NCBI GenBank assembly: GCA_001970955.1
Contig: MPUH01000164.1
Coordinates: 1 to 64,000 of the forward strand
From: Stentor coeruleus
Lineage: Eukaryota > Ciliophora > Heterotrichea > Heterotrichida > Stentoridae
Direction: 5' to 3'
Length of the DNA stretch: 64,000 nt
Both the position numbers and the translations under genes were made by a program. Position 1 is the first letter of the stretch. Every line of letters begins with the position of its first letter. Shown here one piece after another: positions 43,036 to 53,934 of the stretch. The notes under the pieces were generated by a model that was not told where the DNA came from, searched no databases, and saw only the letters and a program-made list of their open reading frames with translations.

Positions 43036-43919
43036 TAATAAATGATTATGAGTAGACTTTGAATAAAGGAATTATTTGATGTTTTATATTAGATTTATGT
43101 GTTAAAATGAGATTTTTGATTTTAACTATGAGTGAAGTAAAGGAAAATTGTTGTAATTTTATTGAATTATTAGTAGTCTTGAAAGATAACAAAAAAATAG
43201 TGAAAATTAGAAGAAAATACGCTTGGCAATTTAAGGGTAAGATGTTAATTGATTTTGGTATAAAAAGCAGAAAGAGAATGAAAAGTTTATGTATTAAAAT
43301 ATTCATAACAATATGCTAGAGATGATAAAAGGTATTGATATAAATATTTAAGTATTTTTTTGTTAGCATTATATTTCTAAAGGAACTTGTTGATGAATAA
43401 GTTATTGAATTAAACAAAAAAATAAATAAATTGATTAGTGGCCACCACTTGGATATAGCTAAAAGAACACATAAATATGTAATTTTTGTATTTATAAATG
43501 CATTTTCTATTCGCGAAGAATAATCTTAAACATTAAATCTAGTTTTATTTCTAAGAAAGCACAAAAGTTTAAAGATTATAATTTCACCACTTAATCAATT
43601 TAAGATGACTATCATTTAATGTTATAAAAGTTTTTAGTTTCCAATAAAATATCCATCATATTATCCAATAATCCACATAAAACGCAACAAACTATCTAAA
43701 TTGTCTAAACTTCACAATTTCCCAATCCAAAAAATAGCACTTCATAAAAAATATCAAAAAAAAAATTAATACCCCAAAAAGCCGCACCAAATTTCCTAAA
43801 ATTTTTTTTATTGCCAACTCCCATTATCAAAGCATCCTCATCGCAAAATACAAAACAAAACCCAAAAATCCTCACATAAAAGCCTATCTTCCAGCGTAAA
43901 AAATTCCCCAATCATTAAA
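43036..43919. other. Intergenic region
   Basis: 884 nt. A 70-codon + frame at 43,107-43,319 has no recognisable content and is not called. The last 240 nt are C-rich and G-poor (5' flank of the Rab gene). Confidence 0.5.
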
Positions 43920-44541
43920 ATGAGTTTTTGCAAAGTTCTCGTAATTGGAGACGTTGGTGTAGGTAAGACTTCAATGGTCAACCGAATTGTCTACAACACT
44001 TTTTCAGAGAAATACAAAGCAACTATAGGTTGTGAATTCGGGTTAAAAATCATTGAAATAAATGGTGAGTCTATAAGAATCCAATTATGGGATTTAGCAG
44101 GACAAGATAGACTAGGAGGGATTTCTAGACTTTATTGCCGTGATGCAAATGGGGCAATAGTAGTTAATGATGTGACAAGAGAAGGAAATTTAAAGCAAGC
44201 TTGTGCTTGGAAAACTAGTGTTGATGAAAATGTTTGCATGACTGATGGAACACCTATACCTATGGTGTTATGTGCAAATAAATCAGATATGCTTCCACCT
44301 GAAAGCTATGCTTGATGAAGAAATTGAAAGATTCGTATTAGAAAATAAATTTGTTGCAGGGTTTTTAACTTCAAGCAAAACAGGTCTGAATACTAATGAG
44401 GCACTTTTGAAGTTGGTGGAAAAAATCATGGCTAAACACAAAAAAAATGTTGAATCCACGGAAGAATCGGTAAGGAAACAAGCTGCTAGGAAACTCGAAC
44501 CAAAAACTCAAGCTAATGCTGGAAAAAAATCATGTTGTTAA
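43920..44541 (+). CDS. Rab32/38-like small GTPase, reading frame shifted once
   Basis: Motifs: GDVGVGKTS (G1), TIGCEFGLKII (switch I), WDLAGQDRLGGISRLY (G3 plus the Rab32-family switch II pattern), NKSD (G4), TSSKTG (G5, normally SAK), and a final KKSCC for double prenylation. GTPIPMVLCANK and the Trp-containing CAWKTSVDENV also fit the Rab32/38/29 group. The frame from 43,920 stops at 44,313-44,315 just after NKSDMLPPESYA; the rest continues one base later (MLDEEIERFVLENKF). Joining there preserves Rab length to within a residue. No GT-AG intron of 15 or 16 nt fits. So one extra base near 44,307 is a sequencing error, a real mutation or a recoding site. Confidence 0.85.
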
Positions 44542-44909
44542 GGTTGAGGATTAAGCTTTGGGAGGTTAATTTAATTTTTACCTTTGATAGTTTTATTTTA
44601 CTGTTATTTATTATTTTTTTTCTTTGTTATTTTGTGATGCTCAATAGATCAGAAATTATTTTCTAACATAGTAAGTATATTTATATGTTGTTAAGATAAG
44701 GAGTATTTAGATAACCCTTTTATTATTTTTGGCAATGATTTTGTTAAGATTTTGATGATGGGTATATGGGCAGGAGGTTTAGATAAGAAAAACAATTGAG
44801 GATATGTGGAAAGATTGTCTTTTGATAGAATAGAAAGTGTGAATTTACCCATTTTTGTATCATGCATCACAATATTCAGTTAGACTGATATATATATATA
44901 TTTAAAATT
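44542..44909. other. Intergenic region
   Basis: 368 nt, G-rich and C-poor in the left part. A run of alternating TA (44,888-44,901) precedes the cyclin start. Nothing else recognised. Confidence 0.5.
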
Positions 44910-45815
44910 ATGCGTGCATTGCAATTACAAGAGAACAACTTATATAATGCTCAGTCTAAAAAGACATCGAATAATACTGTAGAGAGGGTATTTGGAAGAG
45001 ATATTACTTGTGAAAATTTCCAATCTGTTACCCCCCCTTCGAAAATTTTAAAGACTGCATTCTTATCAGATGAATATACGAGTGATATATATAGGAATTT
45101 GCATAATATAGAGGAGTCTTATATGATTAAAAGCGATTATATGTCTCACCAGACTTGTATAACACTAAAAATGAGAGCAATTCTCGTTGATTGGCTGTTA
45201 GATGTTCATTTAAAGTTCAAATTATTCGAAGAGACTCTATTCCTAGCAGTTAGCATACTTGATAGATACCTTAACAAAGCTAAAGTTACTAAAGAAGCCT
45301 TACAGCTCATTGGCATAACTTCAATGTTCATCGCATCCAAATATCAGGAAATCTCCCCTCCAGAACTTAACGACTTTGTATATGTGACAGAACAGGCATG
45401 CACAAAAAATGAAATAATTAGCACTGAAAGGCTTATTCTTAAACTGCTTGATTTTGATTTAAACATGCCAACAGCTCTAACGTTTTTTGAAAGATACTCC
45501 AGGATTTGTAAATTTGATGATTTCGCTTATTATATTGGTTTGTTTTTGATAGAAATTTCAGTATTTGAAGTGTCGTTTCTACAGTATAAACCTTCGACTA
45601 TAGCTTCAGCGGCAGTGTTTCTTTCGAAAAAAATTGCTAAAAACAGTTTATCAACGATTTCGAAATCACAGAAAGCAGAAGGTATAAGTGTGTGTGTACA
45701 AGAGCTGGCAAATTTGGTAGCCAATTGTGATGCTAGCTATTTTTGTTCGGTGAAAAAAAAGTTTGGCAGTGAAAAATTTCAATCTGTATCTAAAGTTATG
45801 GAGTTAGTAAGCTAA
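44910..45815 (+). CDS. Mitotic-type (A/B) cyclin
   Basis: 301 aa. Cyclin-box hallmark MRAILVDWLLDVH near residue 90, then LFLAVSILDRYL, LIGITSMFIASKYQE and the ERLILKLLDFDLNMPT segment; this is the A/B cyclin box. The C-terminal cyclin fold follows (FLQYKPSTIASAAVFLS). It would activate a CDK at mitosis or, in ciliates, nuclear division. The N-terminal 85 residues lack a clear destruction box: the start RALQLQENN only resembles RxxL-x4-N, with the Leu out of register. ATG at 44910; the 5' flank shows little skew. Confidence 0.93.
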   Translation: MRALQLQENNLYNAQSKKTSNNTVERVFGRDITCENFQSVTPPSKILKTAFLSDEYTSDIYRNLHNIEESYMIKSDYMSHQTCITLKMRAILVDWLLDVHLKFKLFEETLFLAVSILDRYLNKAKVTKEALQLIGITSMFIASKYQEISPPELNDFVYVTEQACTKNEIISTERLILKLLDFDLNMPTALTFFERYSRICKFDDFAYYIGLFLIEISVFEVSFLQYKPSTIASAAVFLSKKIAKNSLSTISKSQKAEGISVCVQELANLVANCDASYFCSVKKKFGSEKFQSVSKVMELVS

Positions 45816-46512
45816 TGTTTAAATGGAATTCGGTATATTTTTGCATACTGAAATATTATGGTTTTTATGTAGTTTTTAAAAAAATCATTTTAGATATTTA
45901 TGATTTAGGTAAACATTAATAATATGCCGTTAGATAAAATAATTAACTTTATAAAAGTAAATTATATATAAGAATATCAAGAAACATTTAATCTACTGGC
46001 TGAGTATAAAATAAATGTTTGATAATTTTACTTATGATGATAAGATAATCTAAGCTAGAATCATGCCAAAAAAAAAAGCAAGATAATTATAGCAGTAATC
46101 CAAATAAAAAACTACAGCAAAAATTTAAAATACCATAAAAAACAAACAAGCAAACTAATACTCATACAACAAATACCTACTCCAAACCATTTCTCTACCC
46201 AAAACCTAAAATTCTCAAATCTTTTAAAAGCATTATTTTCCAATAATCATATCTTAAAACTTCCTTAATCCACTCACTCTAAATATTCCAAAAATCCAAA
46301 ATCCTATAATCGCAAACTCTACATCATCATTCCAAATCCCACTTGCAAATTTATCAAAAGCAGCCCCTCCCTTCTCTTCCCTCTACAAACCCACCAAATA
46401 CTTTAATATTTTCCCTCCATTTCCCCATAACCACATCCTCTCTACAAATCTCCATCCACAATACCTTCTACCCTAATCATATAATCCTTTCTTAAAGTAT
46501 TTTCTTTATAAA
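45816..46512. other. Intergenic region with C-rich 5' flank
   Basis: 697 nt. From 46,141 to 46,512 the + strand has only about seven G; C and T/A dominate. 5' flank signature of the katanin gene. No other content seen. Confidence 0.55.
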
Positions 46513-48207
46513 ATGGAAAGGCGCAATCAAAAAATCCAAGAATTTGATGTAGCCAGTTCTATATCAGGCGGTACTCGTTGTACATGTGCTCAACTTGGTA
46601 GCAAATCATATCAAGTTGTAGTTGCAGGAGATGATGCAAGGAACGTCAAATTATGGAAAATTAATCGCAAAGAATGTTTACTTAATTTCCAAGGACATTC
46701 TTCTGAAATTACATCAGTTTGTTTTAGCGCACATGAAGAAGAAGTTTACTCAGGATCTTTTGGTGGCACTGTTATTGTATGGGATATAAATTCACAAAAA
46801 GCTGTGAGTAGTTTAAAAGGCCATATGGCATCATGTACAACCATAGCACCTTATCCATCTGGACAACAAGTATTTCTTGCAACAGGCTCAGCTGATTGCA
46901 ATCTAAAAATCTGGGACTTAAGGAGAAAAAGCTGTGTGCAAACTTTTAAAGGACATAAAGGGCAGATTAATGTTGTACTTTTTAGTCCAGATAGTAGATG
47001 GGTAGCTAGTGGAGGTATTGATGGGACTATTAAGATTTGGGATCTTAACACTTCAAAGAAACTGGTTGAGTTTTCTCTTAATGAGTCATCAGTGATGTGT
47101 ATGAAATTCAACCCACAAAACTTGACTTTAGCTTCTGGTCATCAAGATAGGACCGTCCAGTATTGGGATTTAGAAAATTTCGGGCATATTAGTTCAACAC
47201 TCCCAGAATCGAATCCTATACAGAAAATATGTTTTGATCCTAATGATAGTAGATACTTATTCACAGCAGCTAGTGAATCTTTACGTTTATGGGATATTGA
47301 AGAATCACGTTTACTTGATAGTATTGAGTCAACATGGCGAGGTGTTGAAGACCTTTGTGTGAATGTTAAAGAATCAATGCTTGTTGGTCTAACTGTAAAC
47401 TCTGCATCATTTTCTTTATGGGGTACTGATTTAAAAGCAATAGCTTATTCAGGTAGAGTATTTGAAGATATAAGACCTGTTGTTCCTGCACCTCAGAATA
47501 TCCCAGCTCCAATTGTCAGGAAACCAGAAGAAAAACCTAAAAGGATTGAAGAAAGGTCTCGAACAGTTGACTTTAACACAACTTTTGTCCCTGTTGGAGA
47601 TAAGCCTTTAGGTCTAGAGTATGATGATTTTATGCCGAAACAGCCTCTTGAGCCTGATAACAGTAGAGTTTTACAAGAAGTAGGTGAAAACCATTCGAAT
47701 TTTCTAACTGTTTTACAAAGAAGATCAGAAAATGTTAATCTTATTTTAAAGTGGTGGGAATCTGGGAATATGCCCGCTGCACTTAATGGCTTGAATATGA
47801 TGAACGACCTTTCTGTAACAGCTGATGTTTTGAAAAATGGACTTACTGATACAAGAAATGATTGGATTACGCTTGAACTTTGTGGTCAAGTTATACCTTT
47901 AGCAGGAAATCTTATTGAATCTAAATATGAATCTTATATACGTACAGGGATATCAGTTATAGGAACTTTAATCAAACAATTTAGAAATGTGATTTCAAGT
48001 ACTTTAACTGCACCTTCAACTATGGGTGTTGATTTGAGTAGAGAAGACAGGATAAAACGTTGTGAAGTTTGTTTTCAAGCTTTTAAAACTATAGGGGATA
48101 GTATTGGGCTTATAAAAAACTCAAGAAGAGAAAATCAAACTGGAGATCAAGCTAGAGACTTGAAAAGAATATTAGATAGTTTTATTGCTGAATGCTCTAG
48201 AGTATAG
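46513..48207 (+). CDS. KATNB1: Katanin p80 subunit (WD40, con80)
   Basis: 564 aa. N-terminal beta propeller of six WD40 repeats (residues about 15-310) with VNLWKI-type strands: NVKLWKINRKECL, GHSSEITSVCFS, TVIVWDINSQKAV, LKIWDLRRKSCV, TIKIWDLNTSKKL. A Pro-rich linker follows. Residues about 400-560 are the con80 domain (FLTVLQRRSENVNLILKWWESGNMP split here: LQRRSENVNLIL), which binds the p60 AAA ATPase. Katanin severs microtubules; p80 targets it to centrosomes and ciliary bases. Length is somewhat short of the human 655 aa, mainly in the linker. Its C-rich leader is among the strongest in the window. Only 42 nt to the convergent gene on its right. Confidence 0.95.
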   Translation: MERRNQKIQEFDVASSISGGTRCTCAQLGSKSYQVVVAGDDARNVKLWKINRKECLLNFQGHSSEITSVCFSAHEEEVYSGSFGGTVIVWDINSQKAVSSLKGHMASCTTIAPYPSGQQVFLATGSADCNLKIWDLRRKSCVQTFKGHKGQINVVLFSPDSRWVASGGIDGTIKIWDLNTSKKLVEFSLNESSVMCMKFNPQNLTLASGHQDRTVQYWDLENFGHISSTLPESNPIQKICFDPNDSRYLFTAASESLRLWDIEESRLLDSIESTWRGVEDLCVNVKESMLVGLTVNSASFSLWGTDLKAIAYSGRVFEDIRPVVPAPQNIPAPIVRKPEEKPKRIEERSRTVDFNTTFVPVGDKPLGLEYDDFMPKQPLEPDNSRVLQEVGENHSNFLTVLQRRSENVNLILKWWESGNMPAALNGLNMMNDLSVTADVLKNGLTDTRNDWITLELCGQVIPLAGNLIESKYESYIRTGISVIGTLIKQFRNVISSTLTAPSTMGVDLSREDRIKRCEVCFQAFKTIGDSIGLIKNSRRENQTGDQARDLKRILDSFIAECSRV

Positions 48208-48249
48208 AAAGAAGAGTTTATTATAACTATTATTGCTTAATAGGATTAA

Positions 48250-49152
48250 TTATTGAGAAAAAGATCTCATAGACTCTTTTAGTTTCCCATATGTATCTCT
48301 AATGCTTTCTTCAGGATTACTCACAAGTTTCCCTTCACCGATTTTTAGATATTTATCATTAGATTTCACAATAACATTACAATTTCTCAATACTTTTTCA
48401 GCTGTATTGTCTATATTATTCTTTAATTTTATTTTAGGATCAGAGTTTATTATCATACTAGTAACTCCTTTGAAGTAAGTTTTATTATGAAGTCCAGCAA
48501 AAATTTGTTTTGGGGCAAATTCTTCCTCTTTTGGAGTTTCAGACTCTTTTTCGCTAGGGGCTTGGTCGAGGATATTGAAAGTTGGAACTGATATCCAAGT
48601 TTTTCTTGGTTGGAATTTGTTTAGTTGATGATTTTTTTTAAGCTTAAGGGGTTCGTATTCTGTGATATCAGCATGGCGAGCTTTAAGTTCATCGACAATC
48701 CTTTCAAGATTGTTTTTTGGTTTAAAATACATGCGTTTTGGTTTATAAAGTTCTTTTGTTGATTGAGTTTCTTTTAGTAATTTTATATCTCCTTTTTGGT
48801 ATTCTGGGTTTGGGGTATGAATTGATGCATAATTTAAACTTTCCTATGTGGATTTTACTAATAATCTTTCTCTATGTGTTTTGTATTCTCTTACAATTAT
48901 TCTTGGTTTACCTTTGAATTTTGAAGGGTCTGAAGGCCTTGATGTTATTTCAATAGGTGGCTGGTGCTGACTGATTTTTATTGGTTGCTTTTCCATATGC
49001 ATTATAAAGTCTGAGATTCTTTTGGTGTAGTTCTCATAAAGTTTGTTTCTGTTGCTTTTGGTTTTTTCTTGTATTTGAGCTGATTTTATAAACTCACGCT
49101 CCTGCTGCTCGTGGGAAGATTTTTTTTTGTCAAATGCATAAACATTATACAT
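48250..49152 (-). CDS. Unrecognised basic protein (one 15-nt intron)
   Basis: Exons 48,859-49,152 and 48,250-48,843 join across 15 nt (phase 0, ...RERLL to ESLNYAS...) to give 295 aa. Start chosen at ATG 49,150-49,152 (MYNVYAFDKKKSSH), because the open frame upstream to 49,314 is AT-rich and low in coding character; ATG at 49,186-49,188 is an alternative. Polar and basic with Pro, no TM or zinc motif; short helical stretches such as NLERIVDELKARHADI. Many ciliate and flagellate axonemal proteins look like this, but I do not recognise a family. Confidence 0.75.
48844..48858 (-). other. 15-nt intron
   Basis: GTAAAATCCACATAG on the coding strand, phase 0, A at position 10. If retained it gives an in-frame TAG. 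Confidence 0.85.
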
Positions 49153-49415
49153 TTTTATATATTTATAAATCCGGATTTTATTGAGCATTTGGGATATTAG
49201 ATGCTTTTTTATGAAATGTTTTTGGTTTGTGAAGAAGTTTTTTTTTAAAGGCAATGAATAATAGAGAAGATCATATAAGTAAGAAGGAGATAGTGTAAAT
49301 ATCGATGTTTGCAATTTTTAATTTTTTTTGGTAATTGTGATGATAAAGTGTATTGGAAGCTAGTTTTTATTTTTAAGGAAGTCTTAGGTTTTGCTTATCT
49401 TGCTATATCTAAACT

Positions 49416-50450
49416 CTAGTTAGTTAAAAAATCTTGTGAAGATGGGTTATCTAATATCCAATACAAGATCCCTATATGAATTACTAGTAAATACACAGCA
49501 CATGCTACCCTAGCCAAAGCAATTTCTTCAAGTAAATCAGTGAACTCTCTAACACCTTCATCTAAAAAGTCAACCAATTTTCTAAGCCACCTTCTATTAG
49601 CAAATAAACCTAAACTTCCCATAGCTTGTCTAACAACTCGATTATTAAGCTTGTTTTCCAATAATTTGTATTTCTCATTTTTCTAAATAAAACTTACTTC
49701 TTTTTCAAGCATAAGAACCAAATTAGATTTCTCATTTATTAAAGACTCAATCGTTCTTTGTTTTGCTTGTAAATGTTCAGATAAAGCTATAAGATTCTGA
49801 CTATCAACATCTGAGTTTTTAGGTTTTGTTTCTGAAAAGTCTTTACTGACTTGTAACTTTCTGCTTAATCCCTCGATTTCTTCTTGCAAAGCTTTGATTT
49901 TCTTTTCATTGCTTTTTTTTTCCAAGTCACACAACTCTAAAATTTCTGTTTTTTCTCTAACTGCGTCTACAGTTTTGAGTTTTTCTGCTTTAAGCAAAGA
50001 GTTTTGCCTTTTGATTTTTTCGTTCATGAGGTTTATTTGATATTGATATTCTTCTGTTGAGTTTAGGACTTCAGATATTTCAATTTCATTTTCCATTGAT
50101 AAACTTAGTTCTTCGTTAACTTTTCCTAGTCTTGAAAGCTTACGATCAGCATTCCTTAGGTGTTCTTTTAGTAAAGAATTTTCTTCAGATAGTTGCTTGA
50201 TGGAACTTTCAAGGTTTTGTATTGTATTGTTTAGGACATTTAGTTGTTCTTGAGATTTTTCTTGGAGTTCTTTAAGCTGAGAATTACTGATGAGTTTTAT
50301 TGTTCTAATTTCTTCTCTCAACTTCTCATTTTGTATTTCCAGTCCAGCAATTGCAGAATCTTGAGTTGTTGCACTGATATTAAGAGCTTTCAAAGCCATT
50401 GAGTCAAATCGGTCAATTTGCGACTCAGTCCATTTCAATAGACTGCTCAT
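49416..50450 (-). CDS. CASP/golgin-like tail-anchored coiled-coil protein (one 15-nt intron)
   Basis: Exons 49,698-50,450 and 49,416-49,682 (phase 0) give 339 aa. Residues 30-260 are coiled coil. After it come RVVRQAMGSLGLFANRRWLR and a C-terminal TM helix ARVACAVYLLVIHIGILYWI with a short lumenal tail. Tail-anchored golgins (CASP, golgin-84, giantin) share this design, and CASP has a conserved Tyr and His inside its TM helix; both are present here (Y and H, four residues apart). A Golgi vesicle tether is the likely role. Short compared with animal golgins (600 or more). Ortholog assignment is tentative. Confidence 0.8.
49683..49697 (-). other. 15-nt intron
   Basis: GTAAGTTTTATTTAG on the coding strand, phase 0, A at position 10; same 15-mer as the intron at 32,097. 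Retention gives an in-frame TAG just before the TM exon. Confidence 0.92.
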
Positions 50451-50734
50451 ATAATTTATTATTCTTTTTATGATTTTTTTTAATTATCCTGATTATCTTA
50501 TATTTATACTTGATATTCTATGATTTATTTATATTAAGATGCTTTTCCTAAAAGATTTCATCGAATTTAAACATTTTTTATAAAATAAGTCTAGTTATTT
50601 GAAAATAGTTAAAAGATTAAATTATGGAAAATACAGTCTAAGTAACTTCCACTTTCTTATACAAAAATCTCCTTCAAACTCCAGTATCTTCCTAAATTTC
50701 TCCCAAAATTTCCTTATTTATTATCCCATATATA

Positions 50735-52372
50735 ATGTTCGCATCTTTACTTAAAAGAGGCCTCCTGCTAGGTGCTGTGACAAGTCTAAGTACATCAGCC
50801 CTTTATTCAGAAGACCTTTCTGAAACCTTGCGTACATTAAAAATTCTTCAGTTCCACAAAGACTACCAAGAATCAAAAACCCTTGAAAGTTCTTCACCAA
50901 CACTAGTCTACCTCTACGACATTCATGAAATTGATAAAGCAGACTCAAAGCTCACAGAACTCTTTTCCAAAGCTCACACATTCGGCTATTCAATTCAAAA
51001 GAAATTCATTGGGGAAAACGAAGACGCTAATTATATCAAAGAAAAGCTTTCAATGAGCAACGAAGAATTAGATTTACGTTTACGACATCATTCAAATTTT
51101 GTATTTGTCCATAAAGAAAAACTCTTTAAACCTCCAATGGGTATAAATATTCCTGATGTTGATTCATGGGTTGCTAAATGCCAGTCACCTATAATAAAAA
51201 TGACATCAACTCAATATTTTGGGTTTAGTCGCAGATATATAAACGATGATGAAGCTTTTATAATATTAGTGAAGAATCTTAATGAAGATACAAAGCTTGT
51301 TGTAGAAAAATATTCAAGATATAAATATAAAGTTCCATTTATTCAGCTTGATGATGCTACAGCAGACAGGTTACAAATCAAAGATGGGGTTACTATAGTT
51401 AGACCTTTTTCTAAATACGATGGAGACTTTGATATTAATGATTTAGGGAAATTAAAACATATACACTTTGAAAACCAAGATTTGAACTTTGAAAACTTTG
51501 ATTCTTGGGTTAAGCAAAATAGTACACCAAAACTTACTTATTGTGACTCATTTGATAAAATTTACCCTATGTTTAATAAAATTTATAACGGACCACTTAA
51601 AGCTATGTATGTATTAACATCACAAATGAATCCTAATTCGAAAAAATATGAAGAAATGCTTAAAGCCTTATTGAAAATACAAGAAAAATACGCTGGAAAT
51701 TTGCAAGTTATAATATTACCTAATGATGAAATTACAAAGAAACTTGGTGTATTGAGAGATAAAAAATTGAGGATGTTTAGAAAACCTGAGGTTCGATTTT
51801 TGGATTTTTCTAAAATGATTGGCACTGAAGAAAATCAAGGTAAATTCCCTGTGATTGATTGTTCAGATGATAAAAGCAAATGTGGGGAACTTGTTGATAG
51901 TTATTATACACGAAAGAATAATTTTGATAAGAAAATCACTTATGAGTTTTTAGAACAATTTGTTGATGAGAGTTTAAAAGGAGAATATGCTCAATATTAT
52001 GAAACTGATACTTTACCATGTTCTGCTATTAGAAAATTATGTGCAAGAGATTTTACTAAAGAGGTTATTGATTATGATGGAGATGTGATTGTTGAATTAT
52101 ATGGAAAATATTGTCCTGGGTGTAGAGCGTTTAAAAGTAAGTTTAATGAGATGGCTAAAAGACTTAAAAATGAAAAAGTTCCTGTGACAGTTGCGAAAAT
52201 ATGTGTGGATTATAATATGGTACCAGAGATATCAGGGAAAAAACCTTATACGCCGATATTTTGGTTTTATAAAAAAGGTCAGAAAGAGGCCCCGATTGAG
52301 TATAAAGGGAAGTATGATAAGGAGGAACTTTATCAGTTTATTAGAAGCAATTTGACACAAGAAAAAGTTTAG
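50735..52372 (+). CDS. Secretory thioredoxin-fold protein, PDI-like
   Basis: 545 aa. The N-terminus MFASLLKRGLLLGAVTSLST looks like a signal peptide. The clear thioredoxin domain is C-terminal (about 435-540): VIVELYGKYCPGCRAFKSKF, then VAKICVDYN, and PYTPIFWFYKKGQ with the cis-Pro region. The active site is CPGC rather than CGHC, which changes redox potential. Earlier regions (40-130, 150-280, 290-400) have thioredoxin-like secondary structure without CxxC, so a multi-domain PDI with one active site is likely. It lacks KDEL/HDEL (ends QEKV), so ER retention is uncertain. Confidence 0.82.
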   Translation: MFASLLKRGLLLGAVTSLSTSALYSEDLSETLRTLKILQFHKDYQESKTLESSSPTLVYLYDIHEIDKADSKLTELFSKAHTFGYSIQKKFIGENEDANYIKEKLSMSNEELDLRLRHHSNFVFVHKEKLFKPPMGINIPDVDSWVAKCQSPIIKMTSTQYFGFSRRYINDDEAFIILVKNLNEDTKLVVEKYSRYKYKVPFIQLDDATADRLQIKDGVTIVRPFSKYDGDFDINDLGKLKHIHFENQDLNFENFDSWVKQNSTPKLTYCDSFDKIYPMFNKIYNGPLKAMYVLTSQMNPNSKKYEEMLKALLKIQEKYAGNLQVIILPNDEITKKLGVLRDKKLRMFRKPEVRFLDFSKMIGTEENQGKFPVIDCSDDKSKCGELVDSYYTRKNNFDKKITYEFLEQFVDESLKGEYAQYYETDTLPCSAIRKLCARDFTKEVIDYDGDVIVELYGKYCPGCRAFKSKFNEMAKRLKNEKVPVTVAKICVDYNMVPEISGKKPYTPIFWFYKKGQKEAPIEYKGKYDKEELYQFIRSNLTQEKV

Positions 52373-53409
52373 ATTAGTTAGGTTATTTACATTATATGGA
52401 TTATCAGTATTTTTTAAAGGTTAAGAGTTTATAATTTTTATTATATTGGAGATTTATAGTAATATTGAAGATTCAGTAGCGATTTTTTAATGTTTTTAGG
52501 AGCTGGATAAGTGATCATTTCTAGTTTTTGTTTTTATAAATATGCTGAAGGATAAATGAGAAAATATTTACGGGCAATACATCTATGGCTTTTTGAGGGA
52601 AATTGAAGGAGTTTAGTATTGAAAAGCTTCATTTTTTTGTTAAGGAGGTATGATTTTATTCTCTTTGATCGTTTTGCCTTTAGAATTACTGTAAGCATAG
52701 TATATATAGAAGACTAAGCAAAGACAAATACAAAGGCAGCAATAATACTAAAATATGGGTAAGCCAAATTTTATAAGAAATTTACTTTTCTTTGTGTTGA
52801 TAAACTTAAAATAATGATTATTTCCTATCAAGTGTTATATAAAATATATATTATCAGAGTAAGTATTATAAGCTATGAAACCTCTAGCTTAAAAATCATG
52901 TAAAGGATCACAGATCAAATAGCTTGTCTAATCGTAATCTTATAAAGTAAAATATAATTTTTATTCCATTCTATAATATTATAAAATCAATAATTCAAGT
53001 AAGAGTCTTAATATATTTCTTTAATGTTAAACCTTTTGGGAATATGTAAAATCATATTGCGAAATACAACTTTAAAATTATAAAAGTAAATTTCTGGCTG
53101 TATACATATTTCAAAACTTATAATAATCAGCATTTAGTTAAAAAAGTATTGATTTAGAAATTTATTCGTGCAGAAACATAAAACTATATTTCTAAAGTGA
53201 GAAAAAAACTTGAATAAAAATAAAATGTTAGGAATTATTACCAGAATTAATAGAATCCGAAATAATTATAAGGGATTTATCAAATAATGAATATTGGTAG
53301 GCGAATGATTACTGTTAAGACTCNAACACAATGATTACTGTTAAGACTCCAGTAATCCAATATGAATATACTAACGAAGACACTCCTGAACCANGGGATT
53401 TATCAAATA
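52373..53409. other. Intergenic region with duplicated contig ends
   Basis: 1,037 nt, AT-rich. The last 140 nt contain two N junctions with partial copies of the next gene's start. No separate gene recognised. Confidence 0.5.
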
Positions 53410-53446
53410 ATGAATATTGGTAGGCGAATGATTACTGTTAAGACTC
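53272..53446. repeat. Three overlapping copies of one gene start around two Ns
   Basis: 53,272-53,323 equals 53,395-53,446. The piece 53,331-53,393 repeats the sequence found again from about 53,424 onward. N at 53,324 and 53,394. Unmerged contig ends; the real gene is read from the third copy. Confidence 0.9.
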
Positions 53447-53934
53447 CAGTAATCCAATATGAATATACTAACGAAGACACTCCTGAACCACCTATCATTT
53501 CAATATCAAAGCTCGAAGAAATCCTTCAAAACACTTCTGATTTGCTTAACATAAAAAAGGAGAAAATAGAATATGAAGAAGACAAAGGCATAATATGTAA
53601 TGGAACTAGTATTGGTTATTCATGGCTTCAAAACAGAAAAACTAATAACAAAAAAAGCATATTAATCAAAAAAATTGACAACAATTTAGATTCAAATAAA
53701 ACTTTTTATAATTATAAAAACAGCCAAAAAAAATTCCTCAGCAATTTTTCACTTAGATATATGTCACAATATCGTTCAGCAGAACTGAAACTTATAAAAA
53801 ATAAACTCAAATTAAATGATTTGGTTCTAGCTGAAAGGTATCCCACAGAAAAAAAAATATATAGTAAAGATTCTTTAAATACGAATAAGAGTAAAATTGT
53901 GAGGTATGCTAGACTGAAATCGGCAAATAGATAG
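53410..53934 (+). CDS. Unrecognised basic protein
   Basis: 174 aa from ATG 53,410 (MNIGRRMITVKTPVIQ) in the third, complete copy; a longer open frame running through the N at 53,394 is an artefact. Rich in Lys, Asn and Ser, pI high, no TM or known motif. Possibly a structural or ciliary component, not recognised. Its 3' flank (53,937-54,158) has no C for 222 nt. Confidence 0.7.
   Translation: MNIGRRMITVKTPVIQYEYTNEDTPEPPIISISKLEEILQNTSDLLNIKKEKIEYEEDKGIICNGTSIGYSWLQNRKTNNKKSILIKKIDNNLDSNKTFYNYKNSQKKFLSNFSLRYMSQYRSAELKLIKNKLKLNDLVLAERYPTEKKIYSKDSLNTNKSKIVRYARLKSANR

Noticed and set aside
43107-43319. 70-codon + frame after the Arf-like gene
   Set aside because: Lies in the G-rich 3' flank and resembles no protein; composition explains it.
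44302-44317. 16-nt GC-AG intron in the Rab32-like gene
   Set aside because: It would restore the frame but remove residues whose spacing matches other Rabs, and no other intron here is GC-AG.
48859-49314. Start of the orphan gene at 49,314
   Set aside because: The first 54 codons are AT-rich with hydrophobic and aromatic text unlike the rest; the ATG at 49,152 has a better context.
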